Part shown: piece after piece, positions 11,605-20,952 of the stretch
Numbering within the stretch: position 1 is the stretch's first letter
How the letters are laid out: each line of letters opens with the position of its first letter
Origin: Rhizobiales bacterium Ga0077545
GTDB taxonomy: Bacteria > Pseudomonadota > Alphaproteobacteria > Rhizobiales > Methylopilaceae
NCBI GenBank assembly: GCA_001464335.1
Contig: LNEV01000014.1
Location: forward strand, 1 to 64,000
Direction of reading: 5' to 3'
DNA: 64,000 bases
The notes under the pieces: model-generated
The model's database searches: none
Seen by the model: the letters and a program-made list of their open reading frames with translations, nothing else
What the model was told of the DNA's origin: nothing
Made by a program: the position numbers and the translations under genes

Positions 11605-13863
11605 TCAGGACGCGTCGGCGACGGATGCGAGATCGATGAAGCGCTGCCGCGCCTGATCGTCGTCGTTGCGCAAAAGATCGGCGACCGCGCTCTGGACATC
11701 CGCCAGCTTCGTCTTGCGGATCATGGCCTTCAGCGGACCGATCGCGGCGGGTGATACGGACAGGCTGCGATACCCAAGGCCAATCAGCACAAGGGCGCCG
11801 ATGAGATTGCTGGCAAGCTCGCCGCAGACCGTGACGGGTTTGTCCTTCTCGATGGCCTTGTCCACGATCTTCTTGAAGACGCGGACCATGCTCGGCCCGA
11901 GCGGATCGAAGCGGTCCGACACGCGCGAATTGCCGCGATCGGCCGCATACATGAACTGGATGAGATCGTTCGATCCGATGGAGACGAAATCGACACGGTC
12001 GAACAATTCGTCCAGCTCGAAGAGGAGCGCCGGCACTTCCAGCATCGCGCCGAGCATCAGCGTCTGCGGCAGTTCGTGCCCCCATTTTCGCAGATGCGTC
12101 AGCTCGCGTTCGACGATCTCGCGCGCTTCGTCGAATTCGCTGCAGGTCGCCACCATCGGAAACATCATGCGAAGCGTGCGTCCGGACGCGGCGCGCGCCA
12201 GTGCGCGAACCTGCGAGCGCAGAATGCCCGGCCGGTCCAGCCCGAACCGGATCGCGCGCCAGCCAAGCGCCGGGTTCTCTTCCTCGATCTTGCGCAGATA
12301 AGGAAGAACCTTGTCGCCGCCGATATCGAGCGTGCGGAAGATGACCGGCTTCTCGCCCGCCGAATCGAGCACGCTGCGGTAAAGCGCCTCCTGCTCGCCG
12401 GCGCGAGGAAGCGTCGGAGACACCATGAACTGAAGCTCGGTGCGGAACAGCCCGATGCCTGCCGCGCCGGTTTCCTCCACATAGGGAAGATCGACCAGAA
12501 GACCGCCGTTCATCATAAGGCTGATGGCGGTGCCGTCCTTCGTTACGGCCGGAAGGTCGCGCAGCTTCTGGTACTGCGCCTGACGCCGCGCCCGCAGGCG
12601 CACCTTGTCGGCGTAATTCTTCTGCACGTCTTCGGGCGGGCGTACATGCACGTCGCCGGTGCCGCCGTCGACGATGAGCGCATCGCCCGGCTCGACCATG
12701 CTTGCGATGTTGGTGATCTGCGCAACCGTCGCGATGCCGATGGCCCGCGCGACGATGCTGACATGGCTCGTCGGGCCGGCTTCCTCGATGATAAGGCCGC
12801 GCAGCTTTGTTCGGTCGTAATCGAGCAGGGCGGCCGGCGCCATCGAGCGTGCGACGAGAATCGCGTTGTTCGGCATTTCCTCCGCCGGTCCATGATCGCG
12901 GCCGGTCAGAATGCGCAGCAGCCGGTTAGCCAGATCGTCGAGATCGTGCAGACGCTCGCGGATATAGGTGTCGGTGGCGCGCAGCATGCGGGCGCGGGTG
13001 TCGGACTGCACGCGCTCCACCGCCGCCTCGGCGGTGAGGCCCTGCAGCACGGCTTCGCGCATGCGCCGCACCCAGCCCCGGTCATGCGCGAACATGCGGA
13101 ACGCTTCAAGCACGTCGCGGTGCTCGCCCTGCGGCGCCACATTGTCCCCGCTCAGCATTTCATCGAGCAGGACGCGGAGCTTCTCCACCGCCTCGTCGAG
13201 ACGCGTGGCCTCTTTCGTCACGTCCTGCGCGATCAGGTTTTCGACCGCGACGGTGCGCGGCTCATGCAGAACCGCAATGCCGAGGCCGATGCCCTCCGCC
13301 AGCGGCACGCCCTTGGCCTGGATCGGCCGGCGGACGGCCGGCTCGGCGCCCGGCCGCGCAATCGCCGAAAGCTCGCCCGAGGCGATCATCTCGGCCAGCA
13401 CCATGGCCGTGGTCTGAAGCGCCTCGACTTCCTCTTCGGAATAGGTGCGGTGCGCCTTGTTCTGAACGACGAGCACGCCGAGCGTGTTGCCCGCGCGCAG
13501 GATCGGAACGCCGAGGAAGGAGTGAAAGATTTCCTCGCCCGTCTCCGGCTTGTAGGAATAGGCCGGATGCGCCTGGGCATCGGAGATGTTGAGCGGTTCG
13601 CCCGCTCCGGCAACAAGGCCGACAAGGCCCTCGCCGCGCGCCATGGTCGTCTGGTGAACCGCCTCCGGGTTCAGGCCTTCGGTGGCGTAAAGCTCAAGCT
13701 CGCCGTCGACGCGGAGCACATAGGTCGAGCAGACTTCCGCAACCATGTTGGCCGCGATGAGAACGACGATCCGGTCGAGCTTGTCCTGAGCGGTGACCGG
13801 CTCCGCCATGACCTCGCGAAGGCGCCGCAGCAGAACGCGCGGACCGCCATATGCACCTCGCAT
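11605..13863 (-). CDS. ptsP: PTS-Ntr enzyme I (PtsP) with GAF sensor domain
   Basis: 752 residues. An N-terminal GAF domain (about 18-160) is followed by the PEP-utiliser N-terminal domain, the phosphohistidine domain with the active His in GPTSHVSIVARA, and a C-terminal PEP-binding barrel with signatures such as GIGLFRTELQFM and VSIGSNDLIQF. The GAF domain marks the nitrogen-related enzyme I, which senses glutamine or 2-oxoglutarate in relatives and phosphorylates NPr. It lies between lysC and prfA, the arrangement common in Hyphomicrobiales. Regulation by the 47-base gap after lysC is not evident. Confidence 0.95.
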   Translation of the reverse strand: MRGAYGGPRVLLRRLREVMAEPVTAQDKLDRIVVLIAANMVAEVCSTYVLRVDGELELYATEGLNPEAVHQTTMARGEGLVGLVAGAGEPLNISDAQAHPAYSYKPETGEEIFHSFLGVPILRAGNTLGVLVVQNKAHRTYSEEEVEALQTTAMVLAEMIASGELSAIARPGAEPAVRRPIQAKGVPLAEGIGLGIAVLHEPRTVAVENLIAQDVTKEATRLDEAVEKLRVLLDEMLSGDNVAPQGEHRDVLEAFRMFAHDRGWVRRMREAVLQGLTAEAAVERVQSDTRARMLRATDTYIRERLHDLDDLANRLLRILTGRDHGPAEEMPNNAILVARSMAPAALLDYDRTKLRGLIIEEAGPTSHVSIVARAIGIATVAQITNIASMVEPGDALIVDGGTGDVHVRPPEDVQKNYADKVRLRARRQAQYQKLRDLPAVTKDGTAISLMMNGGLLVDLPYVEETGAAGIGLFRTELQFMVSPTLPRAGEQEALYRSVLDSAGEKPVIFRTLDIGGDKVLPYLRKIEEENPALGWRAIRFGLDRPGILRSQVRALARAASGRTLRMMFPMVATCSEFDEAREIVERELTHLRKWGHELPQTLMLGAMLEVPALLFELDELFDRVDFVSIGSNDLIQFMYAADRGNSRVSDRFDPLGPSMVRVFKKIVDKAIEKDKPVTVCGELASNLIGALVLIGLGYRSLSVSPAAIGPLKAMIRKTKLADVQSAVADLLRNDDDQARQRFIDLASVADAS

Positions 13864-13910
13864 GAGCGCAATCTCCGTATCCGGCGCCGCCGTGACGCCG
13901 GGTCAGACGC

Positions 13911-15164
13911 TCAGGCCTGATCCAGCCCGTATATCGAGTGGAGGGTACGAACCGCAAGTTCGGTATGCGCGGTATCGATCAGCACCGAGATCTTGATCTC
14001 GGAGGTTGCGATGACGCGGATGTTGATGCCGTTCGCCGCCAGCGCCGCAAAAGCCTTGGCCGCGACACCCGCATGCGAGCGCATTCCGATGCCGACCACC
14101 GACACTTTCACCACATCGCTCGCCCCATCGATCTTGGCATAGCCGATGGCGCCGTTGCCGGCGCGGAGCGTCGCCATCGCGCGCTCGTAATCGGCAACCG
14201 GCACCGTGAAGGTGAGGTCCGTCGTCGTGCCGTCGTCCGAGATGTTCTGGACGATCATGTCAACATTGATATGAGCCTCGGCGAGCGGTCCGAACACGGC
14301 CGCGGCCACGCCCGGCTTGTCCTGAACGCCGCGAAGCGTGATCTGCGCTTCGTCCTTGGAATAGGCGATGCCCGTGACGACCTGCTGTTCCACGATCTCT
14401 TCCTCGTCGCAAATGAGCGTTCCGGGCGGCAATCCGCCGGGGCCGATCTGGGGGGCGTCCGGCGCATCGAAGGAGGAGCGCACGAACACCCGGACATTGT
14501 GAACCATCGCAAGCTCGACCGAGCGAACCTGCAACACCTTGGCCCCGAGCGAGGCCATTTCCAGCATTTCCTCGAACGCGACCCGCGGCAGGCGGCGCGC
14601 CTTCGGCACGATGCGCGGATCGGTCGTGTAGACTCCGTCGACATCGGTGTAGATGTCGCAGCGGTCGGCCTTGATGCCGGCCGCGATCGCCACCGCCGAG
14701 GTGTCCGAGCCGCCGCGCCCGAGCGTCGCGATGCGCCCTTCGGGCGAAACACCCTGGAAGCCGGCGATGCAGGCAACCGTGCCCGAGGACAGGTCTTTCG
14801 AGAGCGCATCGCCCTCGATGCCCTGGATGCGGGCCGAACCGTGGGTCGAATCGGTGCGCAGCGGGATCTGCCAGCCCTGATATGAGCGGGCCTTGATGCC
14901 CAGATTGTTGAGGGCGATGGCCAGAAGGCCGGAAGTCACCTGCTCGCCCGACGACACCACCGCATCATATTCGGACGTCGCATAGTTCGGCATCGCTTCC
15001 TTGCACCAGGCGACAAGCTGGTTCGTTACGCCCGCCATGGCCGAAACCACGACCGCGACCTCATGGCCGGCCTCGACCTCGCGCTTCACATGCAGCGCGA
15101 CATTCTGGATGCGTTCGATGTTGGCGACCGACGTGCCGCCGAATTTCATCACTATGCGGGCCAT
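13911..15164 (-). CDS. lysC: Aspartate kinase
   Basis: 417 residues. The kinase domain starts with [16 protein letters not shown] and includes [13 protein letters not shown] (about 165). It is followed by two C-terminal ACT domains that bind lysine and threonine. It catalyses the first step to Lys, Met, Thr and diaminopimelate. The start MARIV at 15164 is chosen because the kinase fold begins there; the open frame runs 34 residues further without family support. It heads the lysC-ptsP-prfA-prmC series and diverges from ubiG. Confidence 0.96.
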   Translation of the reverse strand: MARIVMKFGGTSVANIERIQNVALHVKREVEAGHEVAVVVSAMAGVTNQLVAWCKEAMPNYATSEYDAVVSSGEQVTSGLLAIALNNLGIKARSYQGWQIPLRTDSTHGSARIQGIEGDALSKDLSSGTVACIAGFQGVSPEGRIATLGRGGSDTSAVAIAAGIKADRCDIYTDVDGVYTTDPRIVPKARRLPRVAFEEMLEMASLGAKVLQVRSVELAMVHNVRVFVRSSFDAPDAPQIGPGGLPPGTLICDEEEIVEQQVVTGIAYSKDEAQITLRGVQDKPGVAAAVFGPLAEAHINVDMIVQNISDDGTTTDLTFTVPVADYERAMATLRAGNGAIGYAKIDGASDVVKVSVVGIGMRSHAGVAAKAFAALAANGINIRVIATSEIKISVLIDTAHTELAVRTLHSIYGLDQA

Positions 15165-15309
15165 TGAAGGGTCCGGCAGGTTCGATTGAGGTTTCCGGCG
15201 CTTCCCGAAGCGGGTGGCGCCTCGAAAAAGGCGCGTATACATAACGGCGGCGCATCCGGAGGGCAATCGCCCTCTCGGGACCGTCAGTCGCAGGCAATGT
15301 GAGGCTTTC

Positions 15310-16038
15310 GTGACAGGATCCGTCGACCGGGACGAAGTGGCGCGTTTTGCGGCTCTGGCCGAGGAATGGTGGAATCCGGACGGGCCTTACGGGCCGCTTC
15401 ACAAGATGACGCCGGTTCGCGTCGGCTATATCCGCGACCGCCTGATCGAGCGTTTTTCACTCGCCCGTGAAAACCTGAAGAGCCTGAAGGGCCTTTGCGT
15501 ACTCGATGTCGGCTGCGGTGGCGGCATTCTGGCCGAGCCGCTGGCGCGCCTCGGCGCGAAGGTGACCGGGATCGAGCCCGCGCCCGAAAGCATCGAAATA
15601 GCCAGGGCACACGCGGCGGAAGCAGGTCTCGACATCGCCTACAGGACAGCGACCGCAGAAGACCTGCTCTCCGAAGATGCACGTTTCGACGCCGTGATCG
15701 CCTCCGAAGTCATCGAGCACGTGGCCGATCCCGCCGCGTTCGTGCACACGTTGTCGGGTCTTGCGAAGCCGGACGGTATGGTTTTGCTCTCGACCCTCAA
15801 CCGCACGCCCAAAAGCTTCGCGCTTGCCATTGTCGGCGCGGAATATGTGTTGCGCTGGGTGCCGGCAGGAACCCATGACTGGAAGAAGTTCGTCACACCC
15901 GACGAACTGAAAACCTATTGTACGGACGCGGGGCTGGATGTATCCGACGTGACCGGCATGATCTTCGATCCGCTGCGCGGGCAATGGCGGCTCGGGCGCG
16001 ACACCGGCGTGAATTACTGGCTGGCCGCCGGGAAGTAA
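15310..16038 (+). CDS. ubiG: Ubiquinone biosynthesis O-methyltransferase
   Basis: 242 residues from a GTG start (reads VTGSVDRDEVARF). SAM motif I is LDVGCGGGILAEPLA and the family hallmark WWNPDGPYGPLHKMTPVR lies near the N-terminus. It performs both O-methylations in ubiquinone synthesis, consistent with an aerobic or respiring organism. An open frame upstream to 15214 has no family similarity. The 3' end overlaps the convergent esterase gene by 25 bases. It diverges from lysC over 145 bases, a known alphaproteobacterial pair. Confidence 0.93.
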   Translation: MTGSVDRDEVARFAALAEEWWNPDGPYGPLHKMTPVRVGYIRDRLIERFSLARENLKSLKGLCVLDVGCGGGILAEPLARLGAKVTGIEPAPESIEIARAHAAEAGLDIAYRTATAEDLLSEDARFDAVIASEVIEHVADPAAFVHTLSGLAKPDGMVLLSTLNRTPKSFALAIVGAEYVLRWVPAGTHDWKKFVTPDELKTYCTDAGLDVSDVTGMIFDPLRGQWRLGRDTGVNYWLAAGK

Positions 16039-16967
16039 CGCGCCAGCCATGTGTGCGCGTAGTCATGCGTTTTCTTCGCGACCTCGATGGGCAGGCGGCT
16101 GAAGGCGTGGGGCGCCTCGGGAACGATCAGAAGTTCCGAATTGCCGTTCGCCTCCTGCCAGCGCGCATGAAGATGGCGGCTTTCCTCGACCAGAGGATCG
16201 CCATCGCCCGCGATCATCAGCACCGGCGGCAGGCCCCCGAGGTCCGCGAAGGCCGGTGAAATTTCCGGATCGCGGCGCTCGTCCTCGGTGCGCTCTTCGG
16301 TCAGCTTTTCGAGACAGGCCAGCATGGTCGGGCCGTGAAAGATGAGCGTGTCGCGCGGCGCGTTGCGAAACGCCTCCGAGCCGGACAGATCGTAAATACC
16401 GTAATGCAGCATGGCGGCACGAAACAGGCCGGGGCGCCGCAGCAGAACGCAGGCCGCCAGATGAGCCCCGGCGCTGTCGCCGCCGATGGTCAGCGCATCG
16501 GTGCCGAAGTCAGCCTGCACGTTTTCGGACAACCAGACGGCGGCGGTCTCGCAATCGTCGATGATCTCGGTCACGCGCGCTTTCGGCGCATGGCGGTATT
16601 CCACGCTGACGACGGCAATGCCCAGTGCCTGCACCAGCTCGGCATTGGGGCGGTCGTTCACCTCGGCCGTGCAGGTGCACCAGCCGCCGCCGTGCATATC
16701 GAGGTGCACGCCCCGGACAGCGCCGCAGGGACGCAGCACCCGCACGCCGACCTCGCGCCCGAGAGCAGCAACGCGCCGGTTCTCGACGGTGAGGCCAAGA
16801 CGCCGGATTTGCGGCCGCACGACAGTGATCGCAAGCAGCGTCAGCGCATGGGCAATGGCCCGCGCGGGGGCCGAAAGCATACGCACGCGCGGGATCTTTC
16901 GGAGAACATCGTTGGCCCGCCGAAGTTCGGCCATTTCGGCTTCGGTAAAGACCGGATGCACGGACAC
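16014..16967 (-). CDS. Alpha/beta hydrolase, hormone-sensitive lipase (HSL) type
   Basis: 317 residues. The oxyanion motif HGGGW (about residue 92), the nucleophile elbow GDSAGAH (about 164), an acid in AGDGDPLVE (about 254) and the catalytic His in PEAPHAFSR (about 288) form the HSL-family esterase pattern. The Asp is an inference from spacing. Substrate is unknown. There is no signal peptide, so it is cytoplasmic. It abuts the DUF1178 gene start and probably belongs to its operon. Confidence 0.88.
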   Translation of the reverse strand: MSVHPVFTEAEMAELRRANDVLRKIPRVRMLSAPARAIAHALTLLAITVVRPQIRRLGLTVENRRVAALGREVGVRVLRPCGAVRGVHLDMHGGGWCTCTAEVNDRPNAELVQALGIAVVSVEYRHAPKARVTEIIDDCETAAVWLSENVQADFGTDALTIGGDSAGAHLAACVLLRRPGLFRAAMLHYGIYDLSGSEAFRNAPRDTLIFHGPTMLACLEKLTEERTEDERRDPEISPAFADLGGLPPVLMIAGDGDPLVEESRHLHARWQEANGNSELLIVPEAPHAFSRLPIEVAKKTHDYAHTWLARYFPAASQ

Positions 16968-17399
16968 TCAATTGCTCTCGTCGGGAATGTGCGGGAGCGG
17001 ATGGAACTCCACGCCGTCCTCCCTGAGCGCCTGCACCTCATCCTTCGAGGCGATGCCGTAGACGGAGGACTTCTCGATTTCGCCGTCGTGCATCTGGCGC
17101 GCCACCTCGGCAAAGCGCGGCCCGACATTTTCGGCGTTGCGGGTCACCTCGTCGCGCACCTCTTTCAGAAGGCGGCGCACATGCGCCTCGCGCTCTCCCA
17201 GAAGAACCTGCCCGCCGGCGGGAGCCTCCTCGGCAGACGTCGCGACATTCGGCGCCATCAGGCCCTTGCCGATTTTGGCCGACCCGCACACCGGGCAGGA
17301 CAAAAGCCCTTTCTTCTCCTGCCGCGCATAATCCTCGGAGGAACGGAACCAGCCGTCGAATGTATGGGCCTTGTCGCAGGCGAGAGTGTAATGGATCAT
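16968..17399 (-). CDS. DUF1178 protein, putative zinc ribbon
   Basis: 143 residues. It begins MIHYTLACDKAHTFDGWF and has a C-x2-C pair in LSCPVCGSAKIGKGLMAP, which is the DUF1178 pattern. The first Cys plus the pair could bind zinc (inference). Function is unknown. Its start overlaps the nitrilase stop by four bases, so the two are coupled. The nitrilase-DUF1178 pair is common in Alphaproteobacteria. Confidence 0.88.
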   Translation of the reverse strand: MIHYTLACDKAHTFDGWFRSSEDYARQEKKGLLSCPVCGSAKIGKGLMAPNVATSAEEAPAGGQVLLGEREAHVRRLLKEVRDEVTRNAENVGPRFAEVARQMHDGEIEKSSVYGIASKDEVQALREDGVEFHPLPHIPDESN

Positions 17400-18277
17400 G
17401 GCGCCGTCTCGTCGAGACGAACGACATCCGGAGAGGAAACGGAAAACCGCCGCCCGTTCTCAAGAACCGGAATCTTGCGGCGCGCTTCGGAGACGAGCCC
17501 GGGATCGATCCTGGCCGTAATAACGCCGGGCTCTGCGCCGCCTTCGGCCAGAATGCGGCCCCACGGGTCGATGATGAGGCTGTGCCCGAAGGTCTCGCGG
17601 CCATCCTCGTGCGCGCCGCCCTGCGCCGCCGCAAAGACGAAGCATCCGGTCTCGATCGCGCGCGAGCGCAACAGAACGTGCCAGTGTGCCTCGCCGGTCT
17701 GGCGCGTGAAGGCCGCCGGAACGGCCAGAAAATCCGCGCCCGTTTCGGCCAGCGCACGGTGGAGTGCCGAGAACCGCAGATCGTAGCAGATCGTCAGCCC
17801 GAGCCGTCCCCACGGAAGATCGGCCGAAACAGCAACCTCGCCGGGTTGGTAGGTACGCGATTCGCGCCAGCTTTCGCCGTTGTCGAGATCAACGTCGAAC
17901 ATATGGATCTTGTCGTAGCGGCTGCGGATCTCGCCGTCCGGAGAAATGAGGAAACTGCGATTGGCGACCCGTTCGCGCTCGTCGTCGAAGCGCACCGCCA
18001 TGGAGCCGATGTGAAGCCAGATGTTCAATTCGCGCGCCAGCGCACGAAAGACCGCAAGGCCGGTATCATGCGCTTCATCCGTGATGCGGGCGAGCAGAAG
18101 CTCGCGGTCGCGGACAAGCAGGGTCGTCATTTCCGGCGTCAGCACGTATTGCGCGCCGCATTCCGCCGCTTCGCGGATCAGCGCGGAGGCCGCCTCGATA
18201 TTGGCGGCAACATTCTGCCCGGTGCGCATCTGCACCATTGCGGCAATGAAGGCTTGCGAACCTGCCATTGGCGTCAC
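17396..18277 (-). CDS. Carbon-nitrogen hydrolase (nitrilase superfamily, Nit type)
   Basis: 293 residues. The catalytic triad of the superfamily is visible as Glu in LTPEMTT, Lys in RYDKIHMFDVD and Cys in TICYDLRF. The KIHMFD form is typical of Nit1/Nit2-like omega-amidases and deaminated glutathione amidases, so a metabolite-repair role is likely (inference). Its start overlaps the glutaredoxin stop by four bases. A link to glutathione chemistry fits that neighbour. Confidence 0.9.
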   Translation of the reverse strand: MTPMAGSQAFIAAMVQMRTGQNVAANIEAASALIREAAECGAQYVLTPEMTTLLVRDRELLLARITDEAHDTGLAVFRALARELNIWLHIGSMAVRFDDERERVANRSFLISPDGEIRSRYDKIHMFDVDLDNGESWRESRTYQPGEVAVSADLPWGRLGLTICYDLRFSALHRALAETGADFLAVPAAFTRQTGEAHWHVLLRSRAIETGCFVFAAAQGGAHEDGRETFGHSLIIDPWGRILAEGGAEPGVITARIDPGLVSEARRKIPVLENGRRFSVSSPDVVRLDETAP

Positions 18278-18531
18278 GCGGTCAGAGCCGTGTCGAGTTC
18301 GCCGCGCGCGTCGAGAGCATAGATGTCGTCACAGCCGCCAAGATGGCGATCTCCGGCGAAGATCTGGGGCACCGTCATGCGGCCGCCCGAACGCTGGATC
18401 ATTTCGGCGCGCGCGTCCGGCTTTCCGCCGATGTCGACTTCGCTGAACACGATGCCCTTGCGCTCCAGAAGATCGCGTGCGGCGTCGCAGTAGGGGCAAT
18501 AGGGTTTCGTGTACATCGTGACAGCGGCCAT
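18274..18531 (-). CDS. grxC: Glutaredoxin 3
   Basis: 85 residues. The redox centre is CPYC in YTKPYCPYCDAARDLL. The glutathione-binding TVPQIF and GGCDDI motifs follow. This is the dithiol Grx3 class. The start ATG at 18531 gives the standard length; the larger open frame upstream is spurious. It overlaps the downstream nitrilase gene by four bases and follows comF by 38 bases. Confidence 0.95.
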   Translation of the reverse strand: MAAVTMYTKPYCPYCDAARDLLERKGIVFSEVDIGGKPDARAEMIQRSGGRMTVPQIFAGDRHLGGCDDIYALDARGELDTALTA

Positions 18532-18569
18532 AAGCGTGCAAACCTCATCTGACACCGACAGATATGAGG

Positions 18570-19337
18570 TCAGACCCGCTCCGCGACAAGCGCGAAAACG
18601 AGCACATCCACGCTGGCCGCCCCCGACCTCTTGAGAACGCGGGAGGCGGCGTTGAGCGTCGAGCCGGTCGTCATCACGTCGTCGACGAGAACGACACGCC
18701 TGCCTTGAACGTCCGCGCGGCGGTTCTCCAGCACCGCAAAGGCGCCGGTGACGTTGCGCGCGCGTTCGGTCAGGGAAAGACCGACCTGGCTTCGGGTGGG
18801 CTTGCGGCGCACCAGAACATCGCACCGCACGGGCACTTGGCTCTGCCGGGCAACCGCTTTGGCAAGTTCCCCGGCCTGATTGAAGCGCCGTCCCAAGAGG
18901 CGCCGCACGTGAAGCGGCACCGGCACAAGAACATCGGCGCCGTCGAGCACTTCGGCTCCGGAACGGGCCATCAGGCCCCCCATCGCATCGGCGAGATCGA
19001 GGCGGTCCGAATATTTCAGCCGGTGGACGAGAAAACGGCTCGTGCCGTCATAGCGCGCGACGGCCCGCGCCCGGCCGAAAACCGGCGGCTCGGCAATGGC
19101 CTTCAGCGAAAGGATGCCCGCGCCAAGATCGGTTTCGAACGGCGTTCCAAGACGCTCGCAATAAGGGCGCGTGATGAAATCCATGCCCGTCCAGCACCGC
19201 GGACAGATCGCTCCGGGCGAGGACACGGGCTTCGTGCAGGCCAGACAGAGCGGCGGGAGCAGAAAATCCAGCGCCATGCGCCCGGTGCGGCGCACCAGCC
19301 CCGGCATTCGGCCACCGAAAATCCCGCTCATTTCCAT
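18570..19337 (-). CDS. ComF family phosphoribosyltransferase-like protein
   Basis: About 255 residues. An N-terminal zinc-ribbon-like part with CLACTKPV, ICPRCW and a further Cys is followed by a phosphoribosyltransferase fold with the PRPP loop VVLVDDVMTTGSTL near the C-terminus and RFNQAGELA before it. ComF is needed for DNA uptake in competent bacteria, but most proteobacterial members have no proven role. The start is uncertain: Met codons at 19337, 19331, 19307 and 19277 are all possible. It diverges from the methyltransferase gene. Confidence 0.85.
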   Translation of the reverse strand: MEMSGIFGGRMPGLVRRTGRMALDFLLPPLCLACTKPVSSPGAICPRCWTGMDFITRPYCERLGTPFETDLGAGILSLKAIAEPPVFGRARAVARYDGTSRFLVHRLKYSDRLDLADAMGGLMARSGAEVLDGADVLVPVPLHVRRLLGRRFNQAGELAKAVARQSQVPVRCDVLVRRKPTRSQVGLSLTERARNVTGAFAVLENRRADVQGRRVVLVDDVMTTGSTLNAASRVLKRSGAASVDVLVFALVAERV

Positions 19338-19383
19338 GCGCGGACGAGACGCGAAAATTGATTTTGGCGCAAGGCGGGCGCAT

Positions 19384-20274
19384 ATGCGGCCCATGTCACC
19401 TCCCCGCCTTTTCGACCAGTCCCTGCGCCGCATCCGTGCCCTTCGCGCCCGGCAGGCGGGGCTGCGCGACGAGGTTCTTCTGCCGCGCATCGCCGAGGAC
19501 ATCGCCGACCGGCTCGATCCCGTGCTGCGCGATTTTCCGCTCGCCGTCGATCTGCTGAGCCCGGGCACGGATGTGGCCGAGGCCCTGGGGCGCGTGCCGA
19601 AGGTCGGGCGCGTGCTGCGGGCGGTCGAGGGGGCGGACGCGGATATTTCGATTCAGAACGAGGCGCTGCCGTTTCAGGCCGAATCGCTCGATCTCGTCGT
19701 TTCGGGCCTTGCTTTGCACTGGGCGGAAGACCTTCCGGGCCTTCTCGTGCAGGTCCGCCGCGCTTTGAAGCCGGACGGCCTGTTCCTCGCGGCCGTTCTC
19801 GGCGGCGAGACCCTGTTCGAGCTCAGGCAGGCCTTCGCGGAGGCGGAAACCGACACGACGGGCGGCATCAGCCCCCGCGTCATCCCGTTTGCGAGCGTGC
19901 AGGATTTCGGCGGTCTGCTCCAGCGGGCGGGATTTGGCCTTCCGGTTGTCGATTCGGAGCGGATCACCGTCCGCTACAGCGATATTTTCGGCCTGTTCCG
20001 CGATCTGCGCGCGCTCGGGGCCACCAATCCCCTGCTCGACCGCACGCGCAAGCCGCTGCGGCGCGAGACATTGGCGCGGCTTAACGACATTTATCGGGAA
20101 GGGTTTTCCGACCCCGACGGCAAATTGCGCGCGACGGTCGAGATCGTCTGGATTTCGGGCTGGTCGCCCCATGAGAGCCAGCAAAAGCCGCTGCGGCCGG
20201 GCTCTGCGAAGGCGCGCCTTGCGGACGCGCTCGGCACAATCGAGATTTCGACGGGCGTCAAACCCGGCAGCTGA
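19384..20274 (+). CDS. SAM-dependent methyltransferase-fold protein, NDUFAF5/BioC-like
   Basis: About 296 residues. It opens with RLFDQSLRRIRALRAR and contains LDLVVSGLALHWAEDLPG, the hallmark of the family that includes the complex I assembly factor NDUFAF5 and BioC. The usual motif I glycines are degraded (VDLLSPGTDVAEAL), as in NDUFAF5, which hydroxylates an arginine in complex I rather than methylating. So this may be a complex I assembly factor (inference). A second ATG nine bases on is an alternative start. Confidence 0.82.
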   Translation: MRPMSPPRLFDQSLRRIRALRARQAGLRDEVLLPRIAEDIADRLDPVLRDFPLAVDLLSPGTDVAEALGRVPKVGRVLRAVEGADADISIQNEALPFQAESLDLVVSGLALHWAEDLPGLLVQVRRALKPDGLFLAAVLGGETLFELRQAFAEAETDTTGGISPRVIPFASVQDFGGLLQRAGFGLPVVDSERITVRYSDIFGLFRDLRALGATNPLLDRTRKPLRRETLARLNDIYREGFSDPDGKLRATVEIVWISGWSPHESQQKPLRPGSAKARLADALGTIEISTGVKPGS

Positions 20275-20277
20275 CGG

Positions 20278-20466
20278 TCAGCCGCCGACCGCCTTCTGCA
20301 TCTCGTCCTGCACGAAGGTATAGATGTCGAGCAGCGACGACTGCACGAGCAGAAGAGCGCTGATGATGGCCACCGAGACAAGGACGCCGACCAGTCCATA
20401 TTCGATCGCGGTCGCGCCGCTGTCGTCACGGACGAAAGCTCCGATGCGCCGGGAAAGACCTGTCAT
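20278..20466 (-). CDS. Flp-type pilin
   Basis: 62 residues, the normal size. The sequence has RDDSGATAIEYGL, where the prepilin peptidase site and Glu5-Tyr6 pilin motif lie, followed by a hydrophobic helix (about 22-42). Flp pilins are exported and assembled by the Tad machinery. No tad or cpa genes are near, so this is an orphan pilin copy or one served from a distant locus. GGGAG lies upstream of the ATG. It converges with the methyltransferase gene with three bases between the stops. Confidence 0.88.
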   Translation of the reverse strand: MTGLSRRIGAFVRDDSGATAIEYGLVGVLVSVAIISALLLVQSSLLDIYTFVQDEMQKAVGG

Positions 20467-20477
20467 GCTCCACTCCC

Positions 20478-20894
20478 TCACAAAAGATCGATGAGGGCCG
20501 GTATGAGGGGCTCGTCCGCGGGCGGCATCGGATAAGACCTCAGCCGCTTCGGTTCCACCCAGGTCAGTGTCTGTCCTTCCAGGGGGCGAGGCTCCCCTTC
20601 CCAGCGCCGGCACACATAAAGCGGCATGAGAAGGTGCTTCGTCTCATAGGCATGGCTCGCAAAACTCAGCGGCGCCAGACAGTCTGATTTGACCTTTATT
20701 CCCAGTTCCTCGGCCAGCTCACGGATCAGTGTTTCCTCCGGTGTCTCGCCCGCTTCGATCTTCCCGCCGGGAAATTCCCACAGGCCCGCCATCGGCTTGC
20801 CTTCGGGACGTTGCGCCAGAAGAACCCGCCCGTCGGCATCGACGAGCGCGCAGGCAGCAACCAGAAGAAGCGTTCTTGTCACCGGTGGATGCAC
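20478..20894 (-). CDS. mutT: NUDIX pyrophosphohydrolase, MutT type
   Basis: 138 residues. The Nudix box is complete: GGKIEAGETPEETLIRELAEEL, with all the metal-binding Glu residues present, preceded by GLWEFP. This matches 8-oxo-dGTP diphosphatase, which sanitises the nucleotide pool. It lies 58 bases downstream of argJ on the same strand, a conserved pair in Hyphomicrobiales. Confidence 0.93.
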   Translation of the reverse strand: MHPPVTRTLLLVAACALVDADGRVLLAQRPEGKPMAGLWEFPGGKIEAGETPEETLIRELAEELGIKVKSDCLAPLSFASHAYETKHLLMPLYVCRRWEGEPRPLEGQTLTWVEPKRLRSYPMPPADEPLIPALIDLL

Positions 20895-20952
20895 TATCGC
20901 CCCGAAAAGTTAACCGGCCATGCTGCCGATGCTCGACCTGAAACCCTGAGGA

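Noticed and set aside
12076-13920. 614-codon plus-strand ORF, and similar long ORFs at 1133-2809, 38951-41023 and 44194-46113
   Set aside because: All lie opposite well-identified genes (ptsP, the M23 peptidase, the channel gene, phnD/phnE) and show only mirrored codon bias.
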